Shown one piece after another: positions 34,532-45,877 of a stretch of 64,000 nt of DNA; the stretch's first letter is position 1, and the number at the start of each line of letters is the position of its first letter. Under the pieces are notes generated by a model, which worked only from the letters and a program-made list of their open reading frames with translations, was not told the origin of the DNA and ran no database searches. Origin of the DNA: Chamaecrista fasciculata (taxonomy: Eukaryota > Streptophyta > Magnoliopsida > Fabales > Fabaceae); the NCBI GenBank assembly GCA_003254925.1, contig QANZ01050047.1:110996-174995 (forward strand), in the 5' to 3' direction. Both the position numbers and the translations under genes were made by a program.

Positions 34532-34949
34532 GTAGAACAATATGGGAAAATATAGAACTTGGAGAGAAAAGATAGAAATTGTAAGTAAATAGAGAAGGAG
34601 GAAGGGAAAACAGAAATATGGGAGAAGAGAATTGAGAATGAGAGGGAAAACAGAAATTCAAGTGTGTCTAACAAAAATAATAATACAATAATAACTAAAA
34701 TAATATTAGAAAAAACCAAGTTACAAAACAAGTCGGCCAAGTTGGAATATGTTTAATATTTCCTATTACTTCCATAAGTTAGATAAATGTTCTAGTGTTA
34801 TCCGGACACAAAAACCCTCTAATCAACTTGATTATGTAGGTCCTAGTCCATTGTTCAAACACTAGCAGAATAACACCTCATCTTTAGTGCCACAACCTAC
34901 AAAATATCAAAAACAAAATTATGAGCAAGAATATCAAAATAAAATTAAA

Positions 34950-35888
34950 TATATTCATTTTAACATAATGATCCTCAATTGAATGCATGACTCAAATATA
35001 TATATATATATAGATAGATATTCAATCTATATATATCATTTGGAACAATCAGCATATATATTCAATCTCATAACACCTTTTTTCTCATCAAATCTCTCCA
35101 AAATATCAACACAAACATTCCTCAAAACTAATTGTAGGGATGGTGGTGCTCACGTATTTTAATCAAAGAAATCACAATCGAGCAAAACTTCAACCTTCTA
35201 TTGCTCTCAAAAACACATCGTAATTCATTGTGCATGAACTAGTATACATCATTTCAGCATAGTAACTCTAAAACTGCAAAAGATTTTCGAAATTCAAAAT
35301 AACTAAAGAAGATCAGATCCAAAAAAAAAACAACAAAAATAAAAATAGAGTTATGTTTTTTTTGGGCCAAGAATGGAGCATCATAATATAAGGCCCAAAA
35401 ATAATATTATTTTAACTTTTGAATACAAATGATATAAAATTGAGGCATTAATTGTAATTATTTTTAATAATTAAATAGATAATTAATTTGATGAAAAAAA
35501 AACATAACTTATGAAATATTACTTTATAAATATATTAATGGATTAATGGATTAGAAGTAAAAATGAAATTTGATAAAGAAAATATTTTAATATAATTAGT
35601 ATGTAATTAATACATTAAATTTTCTATTATAAAAAATTAAATATAATATTAGAATTTAGAAGCTATGAGAATGTAGTAAGTAATGTTATCATAATTAGTC
35701 ATGAATAAAGGATGGATAATATCAATTCATTAAGTATGATATTTTTATTTCACCAGCACCTCACCATGATTCAAGTTCATTTTAATAACTAATTCTGCAA
35801 CTTAGAATTAATATCAAAAGCAGTAAAGCCATTCGAATATACTCAAAGTAGTCTCAACCATTTCTTCAGTTATATCAAACACAATTTT
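34950..35888. repeat. Short, older relative of the 2.6-kb unit (copy D)
   Basis: Matches the two ends of the unit: 34955-35310 corresponds to 39955-40230, and 35380-35600 to 41800-42000. The middle, including the first-exon-like block and the ggtccc fold-back, is absent. Several percent more diverged than the three main copies. Confidence 0.75.
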
Positions 35889-36764
35889 CAATAAATCACT
35901 TTATCCAACCAGCCACTTGAAAGAAAAAAAAANTTTTTTCTTGCCTATCATGTTAAAGTTACAAAAAATTGATTTATATTCTAAAATTTATGGATATGTG
36001 TCGTGTCGGTGTCGTACGAGTGTCGGACACTGACACGGCAACACACCTTCAAAATGAAGTGTCCATGCTTCCTAGCCTACCACATTTACATATTTAAATA
36101 ATTTCACATCTCAAAAATTCCATTAACAAATTAGTGAATTACCCAAACTCATTACTATTAAAGCTCAGGCCAAAAGAAAATTACTATTAAAGCACTTATA
36201 TTTAGAATCTATATACCCATTTTCAAATGCAATTTCATTTATCAAAATCACTTGTGAAACTTAAAAAGCAATCCAAAAGAGGCCCCGTGTCTATGTTAAA
36301 AAGCTACATTAAAGTATCAGACATGCCTTAAAAGAGATTATCCTTTTACAATAGCAGCATAAAAGAACTAGAAACTACACTTTTCATTACTTTTCATTGA
36401 TTCCGAGTAAATCTTTACACTTTCCCAAGGCTATACAAAAATTATACTCATTATACAGGATGGACCAGTAGAAATGATGCCACCCTGAGAATTTTGCTAA
36501 AAATCGCATAATCACAGGGCTAGGGTTTGTAAACAACAATAATAACTGAATATGTACATTACTAAAACTAGTTCTACGAATGCAGCAATTCCCAATTTGG
36601 ATAATAGTATTGAGAAATCAGATATGAAGACTTTTGGCACAAACTCTTTATTGCTTCGTTGAGTCAGAATCAGCTTCCCCAGTGCCACAAAGTTTGCATG
36701 GATCAGTGGATTTCTTATAGCACCAATGATCTGAAACACTCAAGAAATGTGTAGACATAAATTT
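35888..36764 (-). pseudogene. Partial copy of the FAB1D-like last exon and 3' flank
   Basis: Collinear with 53006-53835 except for an inserted gacacg repeat at 35934-36078. The coding part (36648-36764) gives the last 38 residues of the kinase, KFMSTHFLSVSDHWCYKKST onward to DSDSTKQ and stop, with one Pro-to-Ser change against the full gene. Homology ends abruptly inside the exon at about 36764. No upstream exons follow, so it cannot make kinase. Confidence 0.9.
35934..36078. repeat. Partial gacacg element, second copy
   Basis: Almost identical to 14414-14558. It begins immediately after the single N at 35933, which sits between an A run and a T run. Confidence 0.8.
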
Positions 36765-36839
36765 CATAACATAATAGAATAATAAAAAAATAATAATAAT
36801 AATCAACAATAAGATAAGGTTTTCATCTTTTACCTCACA

Positions 36840-37165
36840 AGTCAATTTTGCAAAGACCAACTGTCATCAATAGTAATAGTCATGTATCATTTGTTTTGCT
36901 TGGTTGAAGTCCACATATTTGTTGTTATTGCAATATGGCTTGAATTCTTATCCAAAAGCTTCAAAGTCTTAGCCCTTTCAATCTCACACATTTTAAATAT
37001 ATTGTTCTTATTGTATTACGAGACATCATTTTAAATAATGGCTGAAGAGACCCCATAAATCTTCTAAACATAATATGATCAACCATTGCAAGAGGATACC
37101 CGTGCACTACGATAGCCATTGCTAGATCAGCCCTTGCTACTTCTTGATTAAATGTGTAATTACCA
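36840..37165 (-). pseudogene. hAT transposase fragment (RICESLEEPER-like)
   Basis: On the minus strand the sequence reads NQEVARADLAMAIVVHGYPL, then MVDHIMFRRFMGSLQPLFKM, then SRNTIR, matching the central part of plant zf-BED/hAT transposases. It continues in other frames with ITTNMWTSTKQNK and TITIDDSW. Frameshifts and stops show it is dead. No zinc finger or C-terminal dimerisation region is present. Confidence 0.8.
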
Positions 37166-37956
37166 ACTAAAAGGGAGTCACCCCTTTCCCCTGCTGAATT
37201 TGGTCCTTATGCTGAAGTTTTTTAGCATTGATTGCTTTGGAGTCCTCAAACTTCACGTGGCAACGACATCTCTTAATTCCTTAGCACTTCGGCCACTAAT
37301 ATGTAGCAAAACAAAGTATATATACACAATAAATAAAGCTAATTAATAAACATTTATGCTTCCTGAAGAGACAATTCATGAAGAAAGTATAGTGGCCACA
37401 TGATATGATTAAGCAGATGTATGAATTAAGAGGTGATCATTTCAACTACAACTCTTTCAAATAGCAACTTATTAATTTTTGTTTTAAGTATATATAAATC
37501 TCAGTTTTTGAACTAGACTCGAGAAACTCAAGTGGGATTGATTAGGAATATATATATATATATATATATCTCCGGCAAAGATTTATTTATTTTCGAGAAT
37601 AATGATCTATACCTATTGATGGGAGATACCGTCTAATTAAATAGCATATTCCATTAAGCCCTTTCAACAGAAACAGTAGTAGATACTAGAGACTATATAG
37701 GGTGCCCAATTTCTAGTATTTTTCCTCCAAAACCTTGAAAAGAAAAATGACAAAATCAGCACACAAACTACTAGTTAGCGGTGAATCTTGAAAAGTAAAC
37801 ACATTTTAGCGCCCCATAGTCCCCTACCATATAATATTTTTCAATATTTCTCAACGGCCTACTTTTTAACGAATACCTAACGGTGGGCCAAATGAAAATG
37901 AACAGTGAATGAATGGAAAATTGACATATATATGAATTGATTGAATAGTAACTTAC
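37166..37956. other. Intergenic between transposase relics
   Basis: No gene seen. There is an (AT)n run at 37549-37570 and a CACGTG word near 37254. Confidence 0.5.
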
Positions 37957-38914
37957 TATGACATCTTGTGTCTCAAGATCCACTTGCTTTGCCTTTATCA
38001 CTTTGACATGTTTCAATAAACACTTCTATTTGGGTAGGCTCATCACCGGTCATTTCCCTCTACAATACATCATAATTGAAAACATAGCAAGTAAACAGTT
38101 TTAATTGTATATGCTACATAAAATAAGAAATTAAAACTAGATGCAAGTACAAATTTTAGAAAAATGTTACCGTTCTTTGAAGAACAAGAGCAAAACTCGT
38201 AGGCCCCATTCGATGCCTCCACTTTTGTGTAGCCCTATTTTTCTTGTTTAATTTACTAATTTTCTACAGACAACAAATATATATATATATATCAATGAAT
38301 ACAAAGAACATATTTATGATAAATTTAATCAATATATAAATATATATATATCTTACTTTAACATTTTCGTTATTCCAATATAAACACAACTTCTTAAAGT
38401 GTGCTTCTGGTATATTTGAAGGATGATGCTTAAGCCTTTTAGTCAAGTTAGCAAACTTTTCAAAGTGTAATTTTTTAATTTTCTATTTATATCGTCTCCA
38501 AGCATCTTGAATGGTAGACTCTACCCACTTCTTCCCTTCATCTGGCACATTGAATTTTGCCTATAACAAAAAAACTCATGAAATGCAAATCAGTAAAATA
38601 AGTTGCATGGTTTTGTAAATGTACAAAAGAATAGAACTTAGGAAAATTTAATTAATCAATACTTACCTTGATATATTTCCACGTATGCTCTTTAAGGTCA
38701 CTTGGCATAGCCTTCCAACTAGTGTAAGTCAAGGGACAAAATGTTGAATTTCTAGCCATTGTACCCAAGAAAAAACTCAAGTCCTTCACTGTTTTCTCAC
38801 TAGGCCCTATTGGTTGTTCATCTTCATTTAAGATTATTTCTTCTCGCTCTTCAATTGATCTAGCATGAATATTCTTGCATGATGTTTGCGCTCTAGTTCT
38901 TTTCTTTGTTGTCC
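37957..38914 (-). pseudogene. Plant Transposase_24 (Ptta/En/Spm-type) pseudogene
   Basis: Four exon-like pieces with consensus splice sites on the minus strand: 38667-38914 (ends TSWKAMPSDLKEHTWKYIK), 38357-38560 (AKFNVPDEGKKWVESTIQDA, WRRYK, then HFKKLCLYWNNE), 38171-38263 (NKKNRATQKWRHRMGPTSFA) and 37957-38059 (MTGDEPTQIEVFIETCQ). The order and motifs are those of PF03004-type proteins found with CACTA elements and in domesticated copies. A TAG stop interrupts the second piece at 38483-38485, and the last piece needs a frameshift to reach DLETQDVI. It is not functional. The first-exon-like block of repeat unit A at 40349-40560 could be its upstream part. Confidence 0.75.
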
Positions 38915-39436
38915 CTATGCTAAATTCATTTCATAGTATAGAGAAATTAGATATAAGGTAGGTTTGGAAACATAATATTTGTAAATTAATAATGAATAAT
39001 AAGAAGCAGAGGAGATAATCTAATACTATATATAAAAAAAGCTACTAAGATTAGCTAATAGGGCACTTGTATTTACTTTGATAATCAAAAGAATAAGTTC
39101 CGCAATTTTACAATAAACATCACAACCTCCAATGAAAAAGGCAATATATATCAGAACCATAGATTGCCTTTACAAGACTATTTTAATTCATTTCTTTGAA
39201 GTTTGGAGACAATATATATCGAGATAAGGTGAAAGAATCTAAATGAGTGATATATCTAGCAAACGTTTAGTATATACTGATGGCATATGACTTTTTATTT
39301 TTCTTTAACTCTGTTTTTCTTCTCCATTTAATCTTTCTTTGAGCCCAGCTGATAGAAACTACTTATGAAATATGAAACTACTCTCTCACTCTCTCTATGT
39401 AGAAATCTCAAACAGTAATGAACAGAAACAAAAGTT
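38915..39436. other. Intergenic or intron of the Transposase_24 relic
   Basis: AT-rich, no coding signal. It may be intron sequence if the 40.35-kb first exon belongs to the same gene. Confidence 0.4.
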
Positions 39437-39772
39437 CAAAGTACACTTTTGGTCCCATAACTTTTGCTCAGGTCTCAATTTGGTCCCGTAACTTCTTTTA
39501 TTGCACTTTTAGTCACATATCTTTTGGTTAAGTTGTAGAATTAGTCTCATATTTTTGTAAAAAGTTTCACCGTCACTCCGTCAATCTCACTTAACCCAAA
39601 GATATGGGACTAAATTTGCACCTGATCCAAAAATAAGAGATCAATTTTACAACCTGATCTCAGGTATGAGACTAATTCTGAACCTGACCAAAGATATGAG
39701 ATCAAAAGTACAACAAAAAAGTTATCAGACCAAATTAAGATCCGAGCAAAAGTTATAAGACCAAAAGAACAC
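39437..39772. repeat. Fold-back 'cttttggtcccataact' element
   Basis: The left arm (acttttggtcccataacttt) and right arm (aaagttataagaccaaaag) are reverse complements over about 110 bp with mismatches. The right arm from about 39680 onward is included in the duplicated unit; the left arm is unique to this copy. Confidence 0.75.
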
Positions 39773-40348
39773 TCTCACCCAAAAAAAATAAGAGCCCTGA
39801 TCAGACTCATGGTCACTAGCATATAGACAATGGTTCATCTCAGACCAAAGATGATCCAATTCCTCCTCGTTCTCTGATTTTGACCCCAAAACTTTTTTTA
39901 TTTTTTCCTTCTTCGTCGAAGAGTGTCACAGAGTGAATCCAGAAGAACCTTTAACACAATGATCATCAAATGAATGCATGACTCAAATATAACTCATAAC
40001 ACCTTTTTTTTGCATCAAATCTCTCAAAAATATTAATACGAACATTCCAGAACACTAATGAAAGGGATGGTTGTGCTCACCTACTTTAATCGAAGAAATC
40101 ACAGTCGCAGAACTTCAACCTTTCATTACTCCTAAAAAAACATCGTAATTCATCGCGCGTGACTCTAACTCCAGCAGAGTAAATCTAAACTGCAAAAGAT
40201 GTCCGAAATCAAAAATAAGTAAAGATCAGATTCACAAAAAAAAAATAACAGAGTTGTGTATTGAAATTACCAATAGGAAGAGGTACCAACATTTCCAAAG
40301 AAAGAAAATGAAAAAACTGAAGTTAGCAGCGGAAGAACATTGGCTTAC

Positions 40349-40560
40349 CATCAATCACCAGTGCACAAACCTTTGGAAACGTTCTTCACTCCAATCTCGC
40401 TAGCTGAGCTATGTTTTTGCCCTTTGGAACAGTGAAAGAGAAAAGAGGCGGATAGCTAGGGCTCGTTGGTTTCTCGCGTCCCTGGGTTTTTGTGTGTGTT
40501 TTTTGGCTTTTTCGTGCAGTTGGGCTTTTTAGCCCCTTTGCCTATCAAAAACAAAAAAAA
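40349..40560 (-). promoter_or_regulatory. Promoter/first-exon-like block in unit A
   Basis: On the minus strand a leader-like sequence (cgcgagaaaccaacgagccc, ctttcactgttccaaaggg) contains no ATG until ATG at 40351-40349, which is followed immediately by the consensus donor GTAAGC. The same block with the same ATG-donor junction is kept at 46142 and 51054. This looks like the 5' exon of a gene; which gene is unknown, though the Transposase_24 relic is next downstream. Confidence 0.45.
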
Positions 40561-40619
40561 AAAAATAAAAAGAAAATGGTAAAACACCCTTTCCCTAATA
40601 GATTAGTTTTTAACGTTTT

Positions 40620-41220
40620 TTTTTTTTTTTTAAATTATGCCCCTAATGTGAAACGTTGGTGTCAATTATACCCTAACCTCAATTTTTTGGGCCGAAGTCC
40701 TATTTTAGTCCCTTAAGTTTGCTCAAAGTTTCGTTTTGGTCCCTCAAATCTCTGGTGAACTTTCTGGCAAGATACACGGCGGCCCCGATGATTACGAAAA
40801 CTCCTAATCCAATGTTTTTTGACCTATTGAGTTCAATGGAGGCCTTCATTTTGCGAACAAATGACCGGAAATATGATTTTCAGTGACTATCTAATATTTC
40901 AATGTCTTGTCAGTCATCTTTTCGCAAAATGGAGGCTGTCATTGAACTCAGAAGGTCAAAAAACTTTAGATTAGGAGTTTTCGTAGTTGTCGAGGCCGTC
41001 GTGTATCTTGCCGAAAAGTTCGCTAGAGACTTGAGGGTCCAAAACAGAACTTTGAGCAAACTTGAGGGACCAAAATAGGACTTTGGCCCCAAAAAAATTG
41101 AAGTTAGGCTATAACTGACACCAACGTTTCACATTGGGGGCATAACTGTCACAAAACAAACGTTAGGGGCATAACTGAAACTGACCCCAAACGTTAGGGG
41201 CACGAAAGGGTCTTTTGCCA
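40620..41220. repeat. Fold-back 'tttggtccct' element inside unit A
   Basis: The left half (attatgcccctaatgtgaaac, aagtttgctcaaagtttcg) is inverted at the right half (gaactttgagcaaacttg, gtttcacattgggggcataa). Both arms carry gatacacggcggc/gtcgtgtatcttgc. The same element is in units B and C. Confidence 0.8.
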
Positions 41221-42282
41221 AAGAAAAAATAAATTATAGGTACCATAATGTATGGATCGATTCAACTTGGTACTTTCTTCTTCCAAAAGTGATATTTTAG
41301 TACTTTGTTCTATTTGACATTAGCACTTTGATATCCAAAAAAAAATCCGTTACTTTTTTACGAAAACAAACATGTGCAAATCAAGTACATGGTAAAAAAC
41401 ATGAAATCCGCCCTCCTAAATTTAGATTTCACAATTTAACCTAAAAAAAACATGAAATCTTCTGCCATCAAGTACATGCTGAATCGTGTTTTTCGAAGGC
41501 TGAATCATGAAATTTGAGTTTATAATGGTGAATTTCGTGTTTTTGACCATGCACATGACCCTACACGTACTTTTTTTCATCTAGAGATAATGGAAAAAAT
41601 ATTTTGAATACCAAAGTGTTTTTTTTTTATACACTTGAATATCAAAGTGTTAACGATGAATAGAACATAATACTAAAATATCACTTTTAAAATAACATGG
41701 TATCAAAGTGGAACTGGTTCATACCTCGAGATACCAAAATATAATTTACTAAAAAAAATGAAACATTCTGACCAAAACAAAAAATGGAGCACCTTTCTTT
41801 TTGGCCAAAAATAATAAAAGCTTTTTAACTTTTGAATACAAATGAGATAAAATTGAAACATTAATTGTAATTATTTTTAATGATTAAATAGCTAATTAAT
41901 TTGATGAAAAATGAAAATAATTTATGAACGATTACTTCATAAATATATTAATGGATTAGAAGTGAAAATAAAATTTCATAAAGAAAGCAGCTTAATATAA
42001 GGCCGTGTCTAATTTATAATTTGCAATTTCTTTAACTACAATTTAAAAATAATTAATCTAATTAAGTAGTGAAATAATGAAGTGAGATTCTTTTAATATA
42101 TAAATTTAAAGAAAATATAAAGTGGATTTTATGTCAAAAAATTGTTCTTAGAATTATAATTAGAATAGTATAACTTTTATTAATATTTAAAGTTGTCAAA
42201 TTATAATAAAATTATTAGCATACAATTAAAGCGGTAGTTAAAGGGCCATCATCTCTGCTTCAAGCTTCATCGTCTCTGCTAC

Positions 42283-43153
42283 TCACTTGCAATTGCAAGG
42301 GTTGCATGTGCAGTTGTCTCCGCACTTGCAGCCATTCTCAGCGGCTACTCCGGCGAACTGAGTCTTCGCGGGTGCTACGCCCATAACCAAAGTCTCAGTG
42401 GTTGTGCTCTCGGTGTAGCTCAGGCCAGGGTACATCTTGCAGCTGTGGAAAACAATAGGAAAATCAATTCAGTGATTCAGTGAACTTTTCTCAAACACAT
42501 GGTAGCCAAGGGAAACCAACGGAAAAGTAAGGAGCACCGACTCTTAAAGAGCAATAGATGTGATTTAACGCATTGTCATAATCAAAACAAGAATCAAACA
42601 AGAAACATCTGTTTTTTGCAGAGTCGGTGGTGAAAAGATCGAGATAACAGAAAACTTTCCAGGAAAATCTCGTTTCTGGGCAATTTCAGTAGAAAACCAA
42701 AGGAATCACTATATTTTTAGACAAATCAACGAATAATTAAGAAAGAACCGATGAATTCAGTTAAAAGAAAACCTAGGGAAAAAAAAAAGTATACAAAGCA
42801 CCGACTCTAAAAGTAATAAATGTTATTTAAGGCAATTTTCATAATTAAAACCAGCATCAAACGATAAACAACTGTCTATGAAGCGTCGGTGGTGAAATCA
42901 TCGGTATAATAGAAATTTTCACAGGAAATTCGCGTTTCAAGGAAATTTCAGAAGCCAGAGTGTATACAACTTAAAGGAACGATCATATTTTCAGACAAAT
43001 CGAGGAAAAACTAAGAAGAAAACCTAGAAAAAGTTATCCAGGAAAAGAAAAAAAAAACAGATCAACCAAAAGAGATTGAGAAATTTACCCGCTGCAGCCA
43101 TTGCCGCACTTGCAGGCGCTTCCGCATCCACAGTTACCACCACAGCAAGACAC
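42283..43153 (-). CDS. Type 2 metallothionein with GTG in place of ATG
   Basis: Small Cys-rich metal-binding protein that buffers Cu/Zn and scavenges oxidants in the cytosol. Two exons, 43089-43153 and 42283-42442, join in frame at GG|C to give 74 residues. The N-terminal domain [20 protein letters not shown] has 8 Cys, a 36-residue spacer ([20 protein letters not shown] at its start) follows, and the C-terminal domain [15 protein letters not shown] has 6 Cys: 14 in all, the type 2 pattern. The family begins MSCCGG; here the first codon is GTG (43151-43153), and no in-frame ATG lies upstream in the leader. The next in-frame Met would lose the whole N-terminal Cys domain. Everything else is intact. 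It may be a start-codon-mutated pseudogene, a near-cognate start, or a sequence error. The intron is 646 bp. Confidence 0.88.
42525..42970. repeat. Internal duplication in the metallothionein intron
   Basis: The segment beginning gagcaccgactcttaaagag (about 42533) and ending near 42710 is repeated, diverged, from about 42799 (aagcaccgactctaaaagta) to 42955. Each copy contains a gtcggtggtgaaa word and a ttcgcgtttc/ctcgtttct word. Confidence 0.7.
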
Positions 43154-43242
43154 TTTCAGATCCTGATGAAGAAAATTGACGAGAAGATATCGCAGATTGA
43201 AGGATTATGATGAAATTAAACACATTATTGTGAAGGTGGTGA

Positions 43243-43256
43243 GGCGTATTTATATT
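43243..43256 (-). promoter_or_regulatory. TATA box of the metallothionein gene
   Basis: On the minus strand tccaATATAAATAcgcc stands about 95 bp before the GTG codon, with a 60-70 bp leader implied. Upstream (43300-43330) are an acgtgtcatc-type word and other ACGT-containing words. Confidence 0.6.
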
Positions 43257-43299
43257 GGAGAGGAAGAGAGAGAGTGAAACATCACCGAACACGTGTCAT

Positions 43300-44270
43300 C
43301 ATCAGAGGGACTCTCTATCCACGTCGTTTTCATCCATCATCACGTCTTTTTTTATGTGCGGGTTTTCTGGTGTTTTCTATGGTGATCGTTTAATTAAACT
43401 TTGAATTTGAATATAAATCACGAACCGTACGATGATCTGGTTAATTTAAATCCAACGGGTGAGATTTGAAGTGAATCAAGTGATGGAGGGTTTGAAACGT
43501 CAGAAATGTTTGAAACCGTAAAGATGTAACCGTAGGGATTGTAATATCCCACCATTTGGCACTCATGCCGTAATGTCTCAAGTGGCGTGTCACTACGTCC
43601 GTCACTCTCTTTTTGATGGTTTTATTAATTATTGTTTAATTGTTTAATTATTATTTATCATTATCCATTAGCAACAGCATTAAGCATTACTGCATTAGCA
43701 AGATACATTTGACTTGAGGGATTAACATGGATTTAATTATTTTTTATTGAGAAAATCTACTAAATTTACGTCAAGTCAATTAATCACTCATTGAATAATT
43801 GAAATATACAATTTAACCCTTGAAATATTTCAATTATAAATTATTTAGTCTTTGAATTTGAACTAATTTATATTTTTTTGTCCCTTAAGTTATACTAAAT
43901 TTATACTATTTGGTCCCTCAATTTGATTCAAGGACAAAATGGGTAACAATTCCAATAATTTATAGATTGAATATTATATTTTGATTATTTATTGACTAAT
44001 TAATTGATTTAATGTAAATTCAGGGGTTGAAAAGTAAATTTTCTCTTTTTTATTTTGACATATAATGTTTATTCCCAATTTAATACAACATTTTATAGCG
44101 GGTAAATAATTATATTTATCTATATATAAATGGGTTGGATTGGGTCAACTCTTAATTTTATGGGTCATGACCCATTTAGAAAATATAAATAGGTCATTGA
44201 CCCATTTATATAACCCAACCAATACTTTAATTCTCCTCTCACCCTTAATGGGCCCCACTTAATTCCCTTA
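43300..44270. other. Intergenic, upstream of the metallothionein gene
   Basis: No gene seen. A fold-back of the 'tttagtc/ggtccctcaa' kind is recognisable at about 43780-44050. Confidence 0.5.
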
Positions 44271-44271
44271 C

Positions 44272-44425
44272 AACCAGTGTTGTCAGAACCGGACCGGAAC
44301 GGACGGTCCAACCAGTTCAACCGCCAACCGAATACAAGAGCGAGTGGGTTCGACTAAAATAACCAAACTGACATTTGGACGGATTGAACTGGAAATAACC
44401 GGCGAACCGGACCGGCCGACATATT
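44272..44425. repeat. GC-rich 'aaccggaccgg' repeat
   Basis: Starts tgttgtcagaaccggaccgg, with ggttcaaccg-like and gaaccggaccggcc words facing each other. It is strongly GC-rich against an AT-rich background and resembles a dispersed plant repeat class with such ends. Confidence 0.55.
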
Positions 44426-44654
44426 TTGTTTTTTATGAAATAAACACAGATATTTTTTTTTTTGTGAGAATTCATAGAAAAATGACATAAAAGCAAAGAA
44501 GAAAGTTCAAACTTTAAAAAAGTTCAACTTGTTGGACCAGATCCAATATATTATGTCCAATAAGCAGCAACAGATAGGCTAATGTATAATGTTTAGATGA
44601 GATTCTTCTCCCTTGTGATTCTGGTTTTTGGGGAAAAAAAAAAGACTTGGTTTA

Positions 44655-44880
44655 TTTTATAAGTAAACTAATAATTTAGTCCTTCAAAAATTATTGAATT
44701 GGGAATTTAATTTTTAAAAGATTGAAATATATAGTTTAGTTAGTCTTTTTCATCTTTTAGGACTAAAGAGTATATCATTATAATCTTTTAAGAATTAAAT
44801 TGTATATTTTAATGTTTTAGGGACTGAGTTGCCAATTTAATAAATTTTTAAGGATTAAATTATTAATTTACTCTTATTTT
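44655..44880. repeat. Fold-back 'actaataatttagtcc' element, second member
   Basis: Same family as 11935-12200: begins aagtaaactaataatttagtcc and ends aattattaatttactct in inverted form. Confidence 0.7.
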
Positions 44881-45033
44881 TATCATTGTTCTTTGTAGTT
44901 TGTATTTTTTTTTCTGTTCGTAGCCCTGGTCAATCAACATGTGTCACAATTGGATAGGACTTAGGAGTCATAAGACGTTGACTCAAGTGTAGAGAAAATG
45001 GCAAGCAAGCGATTTTCGTTCATTTGTTGAACA

Positions 45034-45877
45034 NNNNNNNNNNNNNNNNNNNNNNNNNNNNNNNNNNNNNNNNNNNNNNNNNNNNNNNNNNNNNNNNNNN
45101 NNNNNNNNNNNNNNNNNNNNNNNNNNNNNNNNNNNNNNNNNNNNNNNNNNNNNNNNNNNNNNNNNNNNNNNNNNNNNNNNNNNNNNNNNNNNNNNNNNNN
45201 NNNNNNNNNNNNNNNNNNNNNNNNNNNNNNNNNNNNNNNNNNNNNNNNNNNNNNNNNNNNNNNNNNNNNNNNNNNNNNNNNNNNNNNNNNNNNNNNNNNN
45301 NNNNNNNNNNNNNNNNNNNNNNNNNNNNNNNNNNNNNNNNNNNNNNNNNNNNNNNNNNNNNNNNNNNNNNNNNNNNNNNNNNNNNNNNNNNNNNNNNNNN
45401 NNNNNNNNNNNNNNNNNNNNNNNNNNNNNNNNNNNNNNNNNNNNNNNNNNNNNNNNNNNNNNNNNNNNNNNNNNNNNNNNNNNNNNNNNNNNNNNNNNNN
45501 NNNNNNNNNNNNNNNNNNNNNNNNNNNNNNNNNNNNNNNNNNNNNNNNNNNNNNNNNNNNNNNNNNNNNNNNNNNNNNNNNNNNNNNNNNNNNNNNNNNN
45601 NNNNNNNNNNNNNNNNNNNNNNNNNNNNNNNNNNNNNNNNNNNNNNNNNNNNNNNNNNNNNNNNNNNNNNNNNNNNNNNNNNNNNNNNNNNNNNNNNNNN
45701 NNNNNNNNNNNNNNNNNNNNNNNNNNNNNNNNNNNNNNNNNNNNNNNNNNNNNNNNNNNNNNNNNNNNNNNNNNNNNNNNNNNNNNNNNNNNNNNNNNNN
45801 NNNNNNNNNNNNNNNNNNNNNNNNNNNNNNNNNNNNNNNNNNNNNNNNNNNNNNNNNNNNNNNNNNNNNNNNNNNNN
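45034..45877. other. Assembly gap (844 N)
   Basis: Undetermined bases. The right flank falls inside repeat unit B at the point matching about 40088 of unit A, so roughly the first 400 bp of unit B are probably in the gap. Open frames here are artefacts. Confidence 0.99.

Larger units (their letters stand above)
39680..42235. repeat. 2.6-kb repeat unit, copy A
   Basis: Same order and orientation as 45878-48095 and 50391-53000, nearly identical along most of the length. Copy A lacks about 35 bp near 42140 (aaactagacattctcatgtg and following) present in B and C, and ends at catacaattaa, where the metallothionein locus begins. Contents: a 3'-intron-like stretch, a first-exon-like block (minus strand), a 'ttggtccctcaa' fold-back (about 40620-41220), and AT-rich sequence. 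Confidence 0.92.
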
